Shown here one piece after another: positions 1 through 7,048 of a stretch of DNA of 64,000 nt (positions are counted from its first letter, which is position 1; every line of letters begins with the position of its first letter). Under the pieces are notes generated by a model that was given only the letters and a program-made list of their open reading frames with translations, made no database searches and was not told where the DNA came from. The stretch lies in contig NZ_CP082333.1 of NCBI RefSeq assembly GCF_019890935.1, positions 2,506,001-2,570,000 on the forward strand. The letters run 5' to 3'. Origin of the DNA: Exiguobacterium acetylicum. Lineage in GTDB: Bacteria; Bacillota; Bacilli; Exiguobacteriales; Exiguobacteriaceae. Position numbers and translations under genes: made by a program.

Positions 1-690
1 GTGGATCGTGATCCCGTCGTAGTAGGTCTGTAAGCCCATTTGACCGAAGTCGAGATCGGCATTGACGGCTTCCGCGAGATCAAGCACGGCATTGAGTCGT
101 GTCTCGTCGACGTACGGTAGGATCGTCTCTGCCCCTTCACGTCCGAATAACAAAGGTAGTTTTGCAAGTAAGGCATCATCGAGTTGACCCGCGATTCGCT
201 TCAGTTCGATGACGTTACGTAAACGCAGCATCTGTGTCACTTGGTCGCGTAAGTGGTGATCACCGACACGCGTCTCGATCAAATGCTCGATTAGACCGGC
301 ATCACCGATTGAGAGTGTGACTTCTTTTCCTGTCAGTTCCTCGACGAGTCGGACCGCGAGTTGAATTGCTTCGACTTCTGCGATTTGTCCTCGTTCCTCG
401 AATCCGACCTGGAACTTCTCTTCCGGTTGAAAGACCGAGCCACTGTAGAAGACACGTTTATATTGTTCGCGACCACGTTCGCTGAGTGCACGCGCGACAC
501 TAGTCGTAAAATCCATCCGAATCTGTTCCCGTCCACCGATTTCCTCAATTAAGGGCGTGATTAATCGGGTATAGTTAGATTGTTCGAGTCCATCTTCGAG
601 CTGACGGATGACCTGTTGGAGCCGCGTTGCCGAGGCACCAACGTAATCTGTCGCTCCATCCTTGAGTCGAATCGTAGAAAATGATTGCAT
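1..690 (-). CDS. hisZ: ATP phosphoribosyltransferase regulatory subunit HisZ (N-terminal 230 codons, runs off the window)
   Basis: HisZ is a histidyl-tRNA synthetase paralogue that binds short-form HisG and confers activity and histidine feedback on the first step of histidine synthesis. Seen: an open frame from ATG at 688-690 to the window edge, with AAGGAG about 7 bases upstream of the start. The translation contains a class II synthetase-like motif (IRMDFTTSVAR), then FYSGSVFQ, and ends at the edge with YYDGITIH, which resembles the HisRS/HisZ YYTG segment. The gene is divergent from hisJ, consistent with a his operon reading leftwards. It could be mistaken for HisS, but HisS lies elsewhere in Bacillales and the hisJ neighbour favours HisZ. 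Confidence 0.85.
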   Translation of the reverse strand, partial: MQSFSTIRLKDGATDYVGASATRLQQVIRQLEDGLEQSNYTRLITPLIEEIGGREQIRMDFTTSVARALSERGREQYKRVFYSGSVFQPEEKFQVGFEERGQIAEVEAIQLAVRLVEELTGKEVTLSIGDAGLIEHLIETRVGDHHLRDQVTQMLRLRNVIELKRIAGQLDDALLAKLPLLFGREGAETILPYVDETRLNAVLDLAEAVNADLDFGQMGLQTYYDGITIH

Positions 691-703
691 ACTCCCACTC
701 CTT

Positions 704-749
704 TATCTTATTATCACTGTACCACGCTAAATTATTTAACGATAAGATA
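704..749. promoter_or_regulatory. Inverted repeat in the hisZ-hisJ divergent region
   Basis: TATCTTAT (704-711) is mirrored by ATAAGATA (742-749), with 30 bases between. It lies between two divergent histidine genes and could be an operator or a chance AT-rich match. No regulator is identified. Confidence 0.25.
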
Positions 750-812
750 CCGCGTTTCGGGCACATTGTCAATCGCTTTGCTTGCCAATTCTAAAAAATC
801 GGAGGGTTACTC

Positions 813-1607
813 ATGCAATTATTGAAATGGGACGGTCACGTCCACAGTCCATATTGTCCACATGGTACGAAGGATCCACTTGAAGCCTACATCGAGCGTG
901 CGTTAGAGCAAGGCTTAGAACGGATCAGCTTCACGGAACATGCCCCTTTACCTGAAGGTGTGACGGATCCTGCACCAGATAACGATTCCGGAATGTCGTT
1001 TGCGACAGCCGATGCCTACCTGAAGGAATTAACGCAACTCCGCGAGACATACAAGAATCAGATCGACATCCGGATCGGGATGGAGTTCGACTACTGGGAA
1101 GGGCATGTCGACGGGACGCGTGACATCATCGCTCGCTACGCTGACGTCTTGACCGACGGCATTCTTTCACTGCATTACTTATACATCGATGATCAGTATT
1201 ATGGCGTCGACTTCAGCAAGGAAAGCTTTGGTGAGATCGTCACGAAACTCGGAAGCGTCACGGCGGTCCATGAACGCTATTATGAAGGCATCCAAGCCCT
1301 CGTCATGACGGACCTCGGTGCACATCAACCGAAACGTCTCGGTCACTTAACGTTACCGACGAAATTCATCCAAGCCTATCCGCTTGAGTCGAACCCAACG
1401 AACCTCGACGACACGTTACGGAAGATCCGTCAAGCGAACTTTACGCTCGACGTCAACACGGCAGGACTCCGTAAGCCGTTATGTGGCCTTTCCTATCCTT
1501 ACCCGGAACTCTTGCAAGTCACGCAGTCGTTATCGATTCCGCTCGTCTATGGATCAGATGCCCATCTCGCAAAAGATGTCGGTGCTGATTTTGATTTCAA
1601 ATGGTAA
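813..1607 (+). CDS. hisJ: Histidinol-phosphatase, PHP family
   Basis: Removes phosphate from L-histidinol phosphate in histidine biosynthesis in the cytoplasm. Seen: 264 residues, the usual size for PHP-type HisJ. The N-terminal metal motif has H9, H11 and H17 (DGHVHSPYCPHG), followed by FTEH around 40-43, GMEFDYWEGH near 90 and a C-terminal GSDAH. Start ATG follows GGAGG with good spacing. It stands alone, divergent from hisZ, and ends in a bidirectional terminator shared with the convergent lipoprotein gene. Confidence 0.93.
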   Translation: MQLLKWDGHVHSPYCPHGTKDPLEAYIERALEQGLERISFTEHAPLPEGVTDPAPDNDSGMSFATADAYLKELTQLRETYKNQIDIRIGMEFDYWEGHVDGTRDIIARYADVLTDGILSLHYLYIDDQYYGVDFSKESFGEIVTKLGSVTAVHERYYEGIQALVMTDLGAHQPKRLGHLTLPTKFIQAYPLESNPTNLDDTLRKIRQANFTLDVNTAGLRKPLCGLSYPYPELLQVTQSLSIPLVYGSDAHLAKDVGADFDFKW

Positions 1608-1610
1608 ACA

Positions 1611-1642
1611 AAAATCCGGATGCCGCAGCGTCCGGATTTTTT
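1611..1642. terminator. Bidirectional terminator between hisJ and the lipoprotein gene
   Basis: AAATCCGGA and TCCGGATTT form the stem around a short loop. There is a T run on the plus strand and an A run on the other side, so it can serve both convergent genes. Confidence 0.85.
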
Positions 1643-1645
1643 TGT

Positions 1646-2416
1646 TTAAGAATACGGGAAATCAGCAGCGTCGACAGGAGCAATTGATCGTGCTAATTTT
1701 TTTAATTGTTTTAGTGATACGTTACCGGACAGGAGGACGATTTGATTGTCTTCGACGTAATAGAGGTTCGTTCTCTCTTGTTTTTCTTGGAAGTAAGCCG
1801 TCTGTCCGTTCGCAAGCGTCGTTTCCTGCCAGTCCTCGCCTTGAACGTCTTGCTTCGGAACGACGGTTAGAAGAATCGTTTGTGACTTCGTGTGGAAGAA
1901 CCAGATTCTATCATCCCCATTAGGACTTGAACTACTGGCAATCGCTTGGAATGTCGAGAACGGTAAATTCAAACCGCGAGCAGAACTACTCTTCTTAATG
2001 TTTTGAACGTCGTCATATAAGACGCCTCCTAACATCCAGTTCTTCTCTTGCTTGGTATACTCTAGTACAGCAAGACGATCTGATCCTTTTGGGTAATGCA
2101 GCGTTACGTAAGCACGATTTCCGACAACGATACTGCTCCAGATATCGCCTTCAGTCGGGTACGCTTTTGTTCCATCTTTAAAGTAAAACGTCACGTGACG
2201 ACGGAAATCCGCTTCAAACGAATCCTGTTCTGAAAAGTCCTTCGCTTTAATGCGTTGTACGATGGCATCGGGATTATTTACATCTTCAGCAGTATTATCC
2301 TCAATCCAGTGTGATTTAAGCTGATTCACTGGTGGAACTTGGTCTGGTTCTGCACAACCGGTCAAAATACTTGCAGCTAATAATGCACTGATTACACCAA
2401 TCCGTTGAAATCGCAT
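1646..2416 (-). CDS. Putative lipoprotein of unknown function
   Basis: I do not recognise the family. Seen: 256 residues with a signal peptide (MRFQRIG, then a hydrophobic stretch) and a lipobox ILTGC with C21 as the lipidated residue, so it should sit on the outer face of the membrane. The mature part is soluble and mixed alpha/beta. The start at 2416 is chosen over an in-frame ATG 37 codons upstream because AAAAGGAGAT precedes it and the signal peptide begins there. It is monocistronic and convergent with hisJ. Confidence 0.75.
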   Translation of the reverse strand: MRFQRIGVISALLAASILTGCAEPDQVPPVNQLKSHWIEDNTAEDVNNPDAIVQRIKAKDFSEQDSFEADFRRHVTFYFKDGTKAYPTEGDIWSSIVVGNRAYVTLHYPKGSDRLAVLEYTKQEKNWMLGGVLYDDVQNIKKSSSARGLNLPFSTFQAIASSSSPNGDDRIWFFHTKSQTILLTVVPKQDVQGEDWQETTLANGQTAYFQEKQERTNLYYVEDNQIVLLSGNVSLKQLKKLARSIAPVDAADFPYS

Positions 2417-2549
2417 GACAATCTCCTTTTCCTCTTTTTTCCTTTCTTTGAGTATCGCATGCTTCGCGAGTAAGTCTTCAAGAAGATTACGAAAAGAGGG
2501 AAAGGAGAATTTCTGATTAATACGCATTCATACACGAAAGATCTACAGA

Positions 2550-2593
2550 CAAAAACAGACTAGCCCTCTTCTATTGAAGAGAACTAATCTGTT
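2550..2593 (-). terminator. Terminator of the hxlAB operon
   Basis: Arms at 2554-2571 and 2576-2593 pair as a long, near-perfect stem with a short loop. The minus strand continues into a T run. Confidence 0.85.
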
Positions 2594-2602
2594 TCATATG
2601 TT

Positions 2603-3151
2603 TCACTCTAAGTTGGCATGTTTTCCGTACATCGTTTGCGAATCAAGCTGCTTATCTTCCATGATCTGCATAATCAAGGCATCATAGAACAACAACATCG
2701 TCTGTTCAAACAACGAGCCCATCGGTTGAACCGTCTCGTCCGCTGATGCCGTTTGTTCTTTCGGAACTCCGGGCAGTTTGACGACTAAGTCGGCTAATCG
2801 CGCTAACGTTGACGTCGGACTGATCGTGACAACGGCAACGGTTCCACCGAGTTGCTGTGCTTTCTCGACGATTGGAATCAAGGTTTTCGTCTCACCCGAT
2901 CCGGAACCGACGATTAACACGTCACCCTCACGTAAATTCGCCGTGACCGTCTCGCCTACGACATACGCGTCGAGTCCCATGTGCATCAACCGCATGACGA
3001 ACGCTTTCCCCATCAAGCCGGAGCGACCGGCTCCTGCGAGAAAAATTCGGTTCGCTTGCAGCACAGCGTCTGCCAGTTCTTTCGTCTCGGTCGCATCGAT
3101 TGCTTCGACCGTCGAAGTCAGCTCTTCGATAATTGTTTGAATGTGTGTCAT
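2603..3151 (-). CDS. hxlB: 6-phospho-3-hexuloisomerase
   Basis: Converts D-arabino-hex-3-ulose 6-phosphate to fructose 6-phosphate, the second step of the ribulose monophosphate route for formaldehyde fixation. Seen: 182 residues with an SIS fold: GAGRSG at 40-45, GSGSGET at 82-88, and a C-terminal MYGKHANLE typical of the family. ATG directly abuts the hxlA stop (no gap), indicating translational coupling. The operon ends in a strong terminator. Confidence 0.93.
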   Translation of the reverse strand: MTHIQTIIEELTSTVEAIDATETKELADAVLQANRIFLAGAGRSGLMGKAFVMRLMHMGLDAYVVGETVTANLREGDVLIVGSGSGETKTLIPIVEKAQQLGGTVAVVTISPTSTLARLADLVVKLPGVPKEQTASADETVQPMGSLFEQTMLLFYDALIMQIMEDKQLDSQTMYGKHANLE

Positions 3152-3787
3152 TTACGCCTCTTGCAGCATCCGGTGCATCGTTGACGCTGTCTCTTGTTTA
3201 TCATCTTGTCCCGTGATCCCGCCACCGACGATGATCAGATCAGGGCGTGCAGCGATGACTTCCGGTAACGTCTCCATCTTGATACCACCCGCAACAGCTG
3301 TTTTTGCATTTGTCACAACTGACTTGATTGTCGCAAGATCCTCAAATGAGTTTTGACCGACTGCTTGGAGATCGTAACCTGTGTGGACACAGATGTAGTC
3401 GACGCCTAACGCATCCAGTTCTTTCGCCCGTGTTGCGATATCTTTCACGGCAATCATGTCGACGAGAATCTGTTTGCCTGATTTTTTTGCTTCTTCGACT
3501 GCCCCTTTGATTGACATGTCTTCCGCTGCCCCAAGGATCGTCACGATGTCAGCACCGTGTGCGACAGCTTGACTGACTTCGTAACCGGCAGCATCCATGA
3601 TCTTCAAGTCAGCGAGGACCGTTAAGTTCGGGAAGGCGGCTTTCATTTCTTTGACGGCGCGGAGCCCTTCGTTGATGACGACCGGTGTGCCGATTTCAAC
3701 GATATCTAGATTGTTTTCCCCGATTTCTTTGACTAAAGCAATCGCACCTGCTGTATCGACTAGATCAATTGCGAGTTGTAATTTCAT
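3152..3787 (-). CDS. hxlA: 3-hexulose-6-phosphate synthase
   Basis: Condenses formaldehyde with ribulose 5-phosphate and so detoxifies formaldehyde. Seen: 211 residues of the OMP decarboxylase superfamily, with IDLVD at 7-11 and the DxKxxD metal/catalytic signature D60-K62-D65 (ADLKIMD). The start at 3787 (MKLQLAID) is preferred to an ATG 20 codons upstream because it matches the family's N-terminus and follows a GGGAGAG-type ribosome site. It is first gene of hxlAB and divergent from the hxlR activator. Confidence 0.93.
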   Translation of the reverse strand: MKLQLAIDLVDTAGAIALVKEIGENNLDIVEIGTPVVINEGLRAVKEMKAAFPNLTVLADLKIMDAAGYEVSQAVAHGADIVTILGAAEDMSIKGAVEEAKKSGKQILVDMIAVKDIATRAKELDALGVDYICVHTGYDLQAVGQNSFEDLATIKSVVTNAKTAVAGGIKMETLPEVIAARPDLIIVGGGITGQDDKQETASTMHRMLQEA

Positions 3788-3862
3788 TTTATATCTCTCC
3801 CATTCTTCTCTATATTGTCGTACCTGACACTTCCTTCGGACATTCATGAAGGAACAGGACTA

Positions 3863-3891
3863 AATATAATCCGCAGGAGCATTCTTGAGAA
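3863..3891 (-). promoter_or_regulatory. Candidate promoter of hxlAB
   Basis: Minus-strand TTCTCA (3886-3891) and TATATT (3863-3868) are separated by 17 bases. The -35 is poor, which suits an activator-dependent promoter. The repeats proposed as HxlR sites lie just upstream. Confidence 0.4.
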
Positions 3892-3907
3892 GTACGCACT
3901 TTTAATT

Positions 3908-3936
3908 TACATAGTGCGGTTTTTCATACATAGTGC
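3908..3936. promoter_or_regulatory. Direct repeats, candidate HxlR binding sites
   Basis: TACATAGTGC occurs at 3908-3917 and again at 3927-3936, 19 bases start to start (about two helical turns). A related inverted half-site (CGCACT, 3895-3900) precedes them. B. subtilis HxlR activates hxlAB from tandem repeats upstream of the promoter. Assignment here is by position only. Confidence 0.5.
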
Positions 3937-3949
3937 AGAAAAGTATACT
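3921..3949 (+). promoter_or_regulatory. Weak candidate promoter of hxlR
   Basis: TTTTCA (3921-3926), 17-base spacer, TATACT (3944-3949). The second direct repeat lies in the spacer, which would allow autoregulation. Confidence 0.35.
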
Positions 3950-3991
3950 GTCGACTGAAAGAAAGTCTATACTGGAGCAGGAGGTGGATCG

Positions 3992-4357
3992 ATGCCACAT
4001 TTTGAAGACCGTCAGTTTAACTGTGAGAAGGAATTGACCCTCTCGATCATCGGGGGCAAATGGAAGATGCTCATTCTTTGGCACTTAGGCAAGGAAGGAA
4101 CGAAACGCTTCGGGGAACTGAAAAGTCTGATGCCTGGGATCACGCAACGGATGCTCGTCAATCAACTGCGCGAACTCGAGGAACACCATATCATTCACCG
4201 GGAAGTCTACCCGGTCGTACCACCGAAGGTCGAATACTCGTTAACACCGCACGGACATAGCTTAATGCCGATTTTAGACGCGATGTATGACTGGGGTAAG
4301 GATTATGCGAAAAATGTCTTGGAGATCGATTTCGAGCAACAAAAGATATCGCCATAA
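3992..4357 (+). CDS. hxlR: HxlR family transcriptional activator of hxlAB
   Basis: HxlR proteins are winged-helix regulators; in B. subtilis HxlR activates hxlAB in response to formaldehyde. Seen: 121 residues with the family pattern [21 protein letters not shown] near the N-terminus (conserved C11), [13 protein letters not shown] in the recognition region and the wing [13 protein letters not shown]. It follows GGAGGTG. Divergent placement beside hxlAB makes this more than a generic HxlR-family call. Confidence 0.88.
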   Translation: MPHFEDRQFNCEKELTLSIIGGKWKMLILWHLGKEGTKRFGELKSLMPGITQRMLVNQLRELEEHHIIHREVYPVVPPKVEYSLTPHGHSLMPILDAMYDWGKDYAKNVLEIDFEQQKISP

Positions 4358-4415
4358 AAAAGATGCTCACGGTCTCGTCTCCTTTTAGAGATAAGTCCAC
4401 TGAGCATCTTTTTTT
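4356..4415. terminator. Bidirectional terminator between hxlR and the GNAT gene
   Basis: AGATGCTCA (4361-4369) pairs with TGAGCATCT (4401-4409). A and T runs flank both sides. Confidence 0.75.
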
Positions 4416-4923
4416 AAGATTCTTCTGTCGTATAGATTTTAGACATCGCCAGTTCATCAACGTATTCGCCATCGATGAAGAGTGATGCGATCCGTGTTCC
4501 TTCGATGTTGAAGCCAAACTTATGATAGAGCTCGATTGCTCGCAAGTTATCCTTGCGAACCGTCAACTCGAGTCGGATGAGTCCAGCTTCAATCGCAAAG
4601 GCATCCACCGCTTCAAGTAGACCCGCACCGAGTCCACGACCTGTATAAGCATCAAGCAAGCCGATGACGAGATTCGCCCGGTGACGAATCCGACTCGGTT
4701 CCCCACCGACGACGAGCACATACCCGACGAGTTGGTCATCGACGTCCACGACAAAGATGTCCGAGTTGGCAGCCTGACCAAACTTCTCGATGAACGCCTC
4801 TGCCTGTTCCGTTGACAGGACGCGTTCCTCTGGCTCATACAACATATATTTCGTTTCGCGATCAATGCGTCGCATCAAGTCCGATAAGGCTTTCCCATCC
4901 ATCAACGTGGCGCGTCGTATCAT
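4414..4923 (-). CDS. GNAT family N-acetyltransferase
   Basis: Acetyl-CoA-dependent acyltransferase of unknown substrate. Seen: 169 residues with the GNAT core: VGYVLVVGG (beta 4), the acetyl-CoA loop region YTGRGLGAGLL, and LELTVRKDNLRAIELYHKFGF (beta 5/alpha 4). ATG at 4921-4923 follows CGGAGC. It is monocistronic, convergent with hxlR, and its start faces the AT-rich orphan region. Confidence 0.82.
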   Translation of the reverse strand: MIRRATLMDGKALSDLMRRIDRETKYMLYEPEERVLSTEQAEAFIEKFGQAANSDIFVVDVDDQLVGYVLVVGGEPSRIRHRANLVIGLLDAYTGRGLGAGLLEAVDAFAIEAGLIRLELTVRKDNLRAIELYHKFGFNIEGTRIASLFIDGEYVDELAMSKIYTTEES

Positions 4924-4985
4924 AGTTTTCAGCTCCGTTTATGATTAATATTTTCACTTATATTAAAAATTTTTTTAAGTATAAT

Positions 4986-5993
4986 CTAAAGAGTGAACAT
5001 CGACTTTCTTTTTTCCTCTGTATTTAATAGATACTTGATATGCGAATAATCATGATAATCTACATAATCAGAGTGCATATTTATATTTATAGCAGATTGA
5101 TCTAATTCTACCAAAATAGCATTATAATCATAATCATAGTAGAATTTATATCCCTTATGACCAATGTCCGGAAAATTATTTTTGAATTTCTCATTGTACT
5201 TAGGTTTATAATAATTAATTAAAGCGGCTTCTGTCACATTAACTATTTGACTATCCAAATATAAAGGTGGGGCTGACAAAACTTTTTTCAAATGTTTTTC
5301 ATCTTCTTCAGTAGACACCAAAAATCCATTTCGCCCATCAAATGAGGTTATTAATCGTGGGGTAAACTCCCATACTGTAATTGCAATTTCTGAGTTTATA
5401 TCTTCATGTGAAACATCAGCCATAATTTTTTGTAGAGTTTCGTGAGACCTTAATCTGGTCAACGCATCTCTATTTCCCTCTTTCCCATATGATTGTCCAA
5501 TATATAGTACTTCACAATCAAGCGGTTCAGTAGAAAAAGCTGAGTAAACATAAAGTATATCTGCTTTTACTCCTCCGCCGTGTCCATCTTTCATAAATAA
5601 AGTTTTATTACCTTCAAATACGAAATCGACAGTCATTTTATGGCGCGGAATTTGTAAAGTCGTAATTTTTTCAACTGAAGTTATACCATGTCTTATCTGA
5701 AGTTCTATATGATTCTTGAACACTTTAATACTATCTTCTACAAAGCTTAATCTTTTAATTTTATTTATCATATAAATATGATAACTAGCCTCCGACACAT
5801 TTATAGTATCTAATAAATTTGGATAAGCAATAGATGCATAAGATGAAAATGTATGTAATGCAAATTCACTCATATACTTTCTAGGAATACTGTTATTTAA
5901 CTGTGTTGAAGAGTGTTTAGGATCGTCCATGCAACATCTTTTAAATTTTTTTCCTGACATGCAAGGACATTGCTGATTTCTTCCAATTTTCAT
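4986..5993 (-). CDS. SEC-C motif protein with a GIY-YIG-like nuclease core (orphan)
   Basis: Seen: 335 residues. The N-terminus has the SEC-C zinc motif C9, C11, C20, C21 (CPCMSGKKFKRCC), like the tail of SecA. Residues 146-267 carry the ordered signature of a GIY-YIG fold: YVYS (148-151), LYIGQS with YIG at 164-166, basic helix R180/R182, TEAALIN with E255, and YKPKYN with N267. Those match the catalytic Tyr, Arg, Glu and Asn positions of that fold, with a longer insert. The region is visibly richer in A+T than its neighbours and lies beside ssrA, a common insertion neighbourhood, so transfer is likely. Start at 5993 is set by the SEC-C motif and AAAGGA upstream; 34 codons of low-complexity frame upstream are rejected. 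Function unknown; a DNA- or RNA-targeting role is inference. Confidence 0.6.
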   Translation of the reverse strand: MKIGRNQQCPCMSGKKFKRCCMDDPKHSSTQLNNSIPRKYMSEFALHTFSSYASIAYPNLLDTINVSEASYHIYMINKIKRLSFVEDSIKVFKNHIELQIRHGITSVEKITTLQIPRHKMTVDFVFEGNKTLFMKDGHGGGVKADILYVYSAFSTEPLDCEVLYIGQSYGKEGNRDALTRLRSHETLQKIMADVSHEDINSEIAITVWEFTPRLITSFDGRNGFLVSTEEDEKHLKKVLSAPPLYLDSQIVNVTEAALINYYKPKYNEKFKNNFPDIGHKGYKFYYDYDYNAILVELDQSAININMHSDYVDYHDYSHIKYLLNTEEKRKSMFTL

Positions 5994-6062
5994 TTTTTCA
6001 ATCCTTTTATTTATGATTTTGAAAACAAAGTTATTATATTTAATATTTTTATTATTGAATAC

Positions 6063-6105
6063 TAAAAAGTACCTTAGTTGTAAAAATCTAAACAACTAAG
6101 GTACT
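6063..6105 (-). terminator. Terminator of ssrA
   Basis: A perfect 14-base stem, AGTACCTTAGTTGT (6068-6081) with its complement (6092-6105), is followed on the minus strand by a T run. Confidence 0.92.
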
Positions 6106-6131
6106 CTTTGAAATCCACTGATTTCGTCGTA

Positions 6132-6487
6132 TGGAGACGGTGGGAGTCGAACCCACGTCCGAAGGCATCGTATACTTAAGCTTCTACGTGTGTAGTCAAT
6201 TTATTGGGATCTCGTCGTCAGGCTGCCAATTGACAGGCGTCCGTCCGACCAGTCTGATTCCATCTCTTCTCTTTCCCTCCAGACGGAAGGGTCCAAGCGT
6301 AGCCTGTTTAAAGTGAGACCCTAGAAATCAGCCGACCAGGCGACAGCTGCTAGGATCCGCAGTTGCTATTACGCTGCTGCGAGTTGTGTGTTAGTTTTGC
6401 CAGTTATGGCTGGTGCGTTTTAACGAGGCCGACCCCTCGACACGCCACAGAAGACCGAACTACCCCCGTCGAATCCGTAACGTCCCC
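6132..6487 (-). ncRNA. ssrA: Transfer-messenger RNA (tmRNA)
   Basis: tmRNA rescues stalled ribosomes with SmpB and tags the nascent chain for proteolysis. Seen: 5' GGGGACG (6487-6481) pairs with 3' CGTCTCC (6139-6133) as the 7-bp acceptor stem. The T arm GGACGTGGGTTCGACTCCCA precedes the 3' end. The open frame reads GKTNTQLAAA followed by TAA (codons 6401-6372, stop 6371-6369), preceded by CATAACT. CCA is not encoded. It sits downstream of smpB and rnr, as in B. subtilis. Confidence 0.95.
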
Positions 6488-6520
6488 AAGATATAAAATT
6501 GGGGCTTTCCGAATACTAAT

Positions 6521-6549
6521 ATTCTAGCAGAAAAGTGTTACGGGTTCAA
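6521..6549 (-). promoter_or_regulatory. Sigma-A promoter of ssrA
   Basis: TTGAAC (6544-6549), 17-base spacer, TAGAAT (6521-6526). The -35 overlaps the smpB stop codon, so tmRNA can be made independently of the upstream operon. A leader of roughly 25 bases precedes the mature 5' end at 6487. Confidence 0.75.
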
Positions 6550-7016
6550 TACTTTTGCTTATCGCGTAGTGCTCGCTCGATATCACGCTTCGCATCTTTC
6601 TTCTTCAGGTCATCGCGTTTATCGAACTTCTTCTTCCCGCGCCCGAGTCCAATCAAGCATTTCGCGTATCCGTTCTTGATGTAGACCTTAAGCGGTACGA
6701 TCGTATAACCGTCCCGTGAGACCGCCCCGATCAAGTTCGCGATCTGTTTCTTGTGTAGTAACAGCTTCCGTGGGCGGAGCTGCTCATGGTTGTAGCGGTT
6801 TCCCTGTTCGAAGTGGGCGATGTTCGAGTTCCAGAGAATCGCTTCTCCCCCGTCGAACCGGACGAACGCGTCCCCGATACTGATTTTTCCTTTACGGACC
6901 GATTTGATCTCCGTTCCTGTCAAGACGAGACCGGCTTCAATCGTATCCTCGATCGCATAATCGAACGAGGCCCGTTTGTTGTTCGCTAAGACTTTCGAAT
7001 CTGTTCCCTTTGGCAT
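6546..7016 (-). CDS. smpB: SsrA-binding protein SmpB
   Basis: Binds the tRNA-like domain of tmRNA and delivers it to stalled ribosomes. Seen: 156 residues, standard length. Family motifs include [45 protein letters not shown] and the basic C-terminal tail ([26 protein letters not shown]) that reads the mRNA channel. It lies between rnr and ssrA, the canonical arrangement. Confidence 0.97.
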   Translation of the reverse strand: MPKGTDSKVLANNKRASFDYAIEDTIEAGLVLTGTEIKSVRKGKISIGDAFVRFDGGEAILWNSNIAHFEQGNRYNHEQLRPRKLLLHKKQIANLIGAVSRDGYTIVPLKVYIKNGYAKCLIGLGRGKKKFDKRDDLKKKDAKRDIERALRDKQKY

Positions 7017-7048
7017 GTTCGTTCACCACATTTCCGATGCGGAAGCGC

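Noticed and set aside
1384-1923. 179-codon frame overlapping the hisJ end
   Set aside because: Out of frame with hisJ and runs through the terminator; Arg/Ser-rich shadow.
4924-6131. Integrative element with att sites at the ssrA 3' end
   Set aside because: The AT-rich gene next to ssrA invited this, but I found no second copy of the ssrA 3' sequence on the far side and no integrase.
6131-6316. 61-codon reading frame on the plus strand
   Set aside because: It lies wholly within the tmRNA gene, antisense to it.
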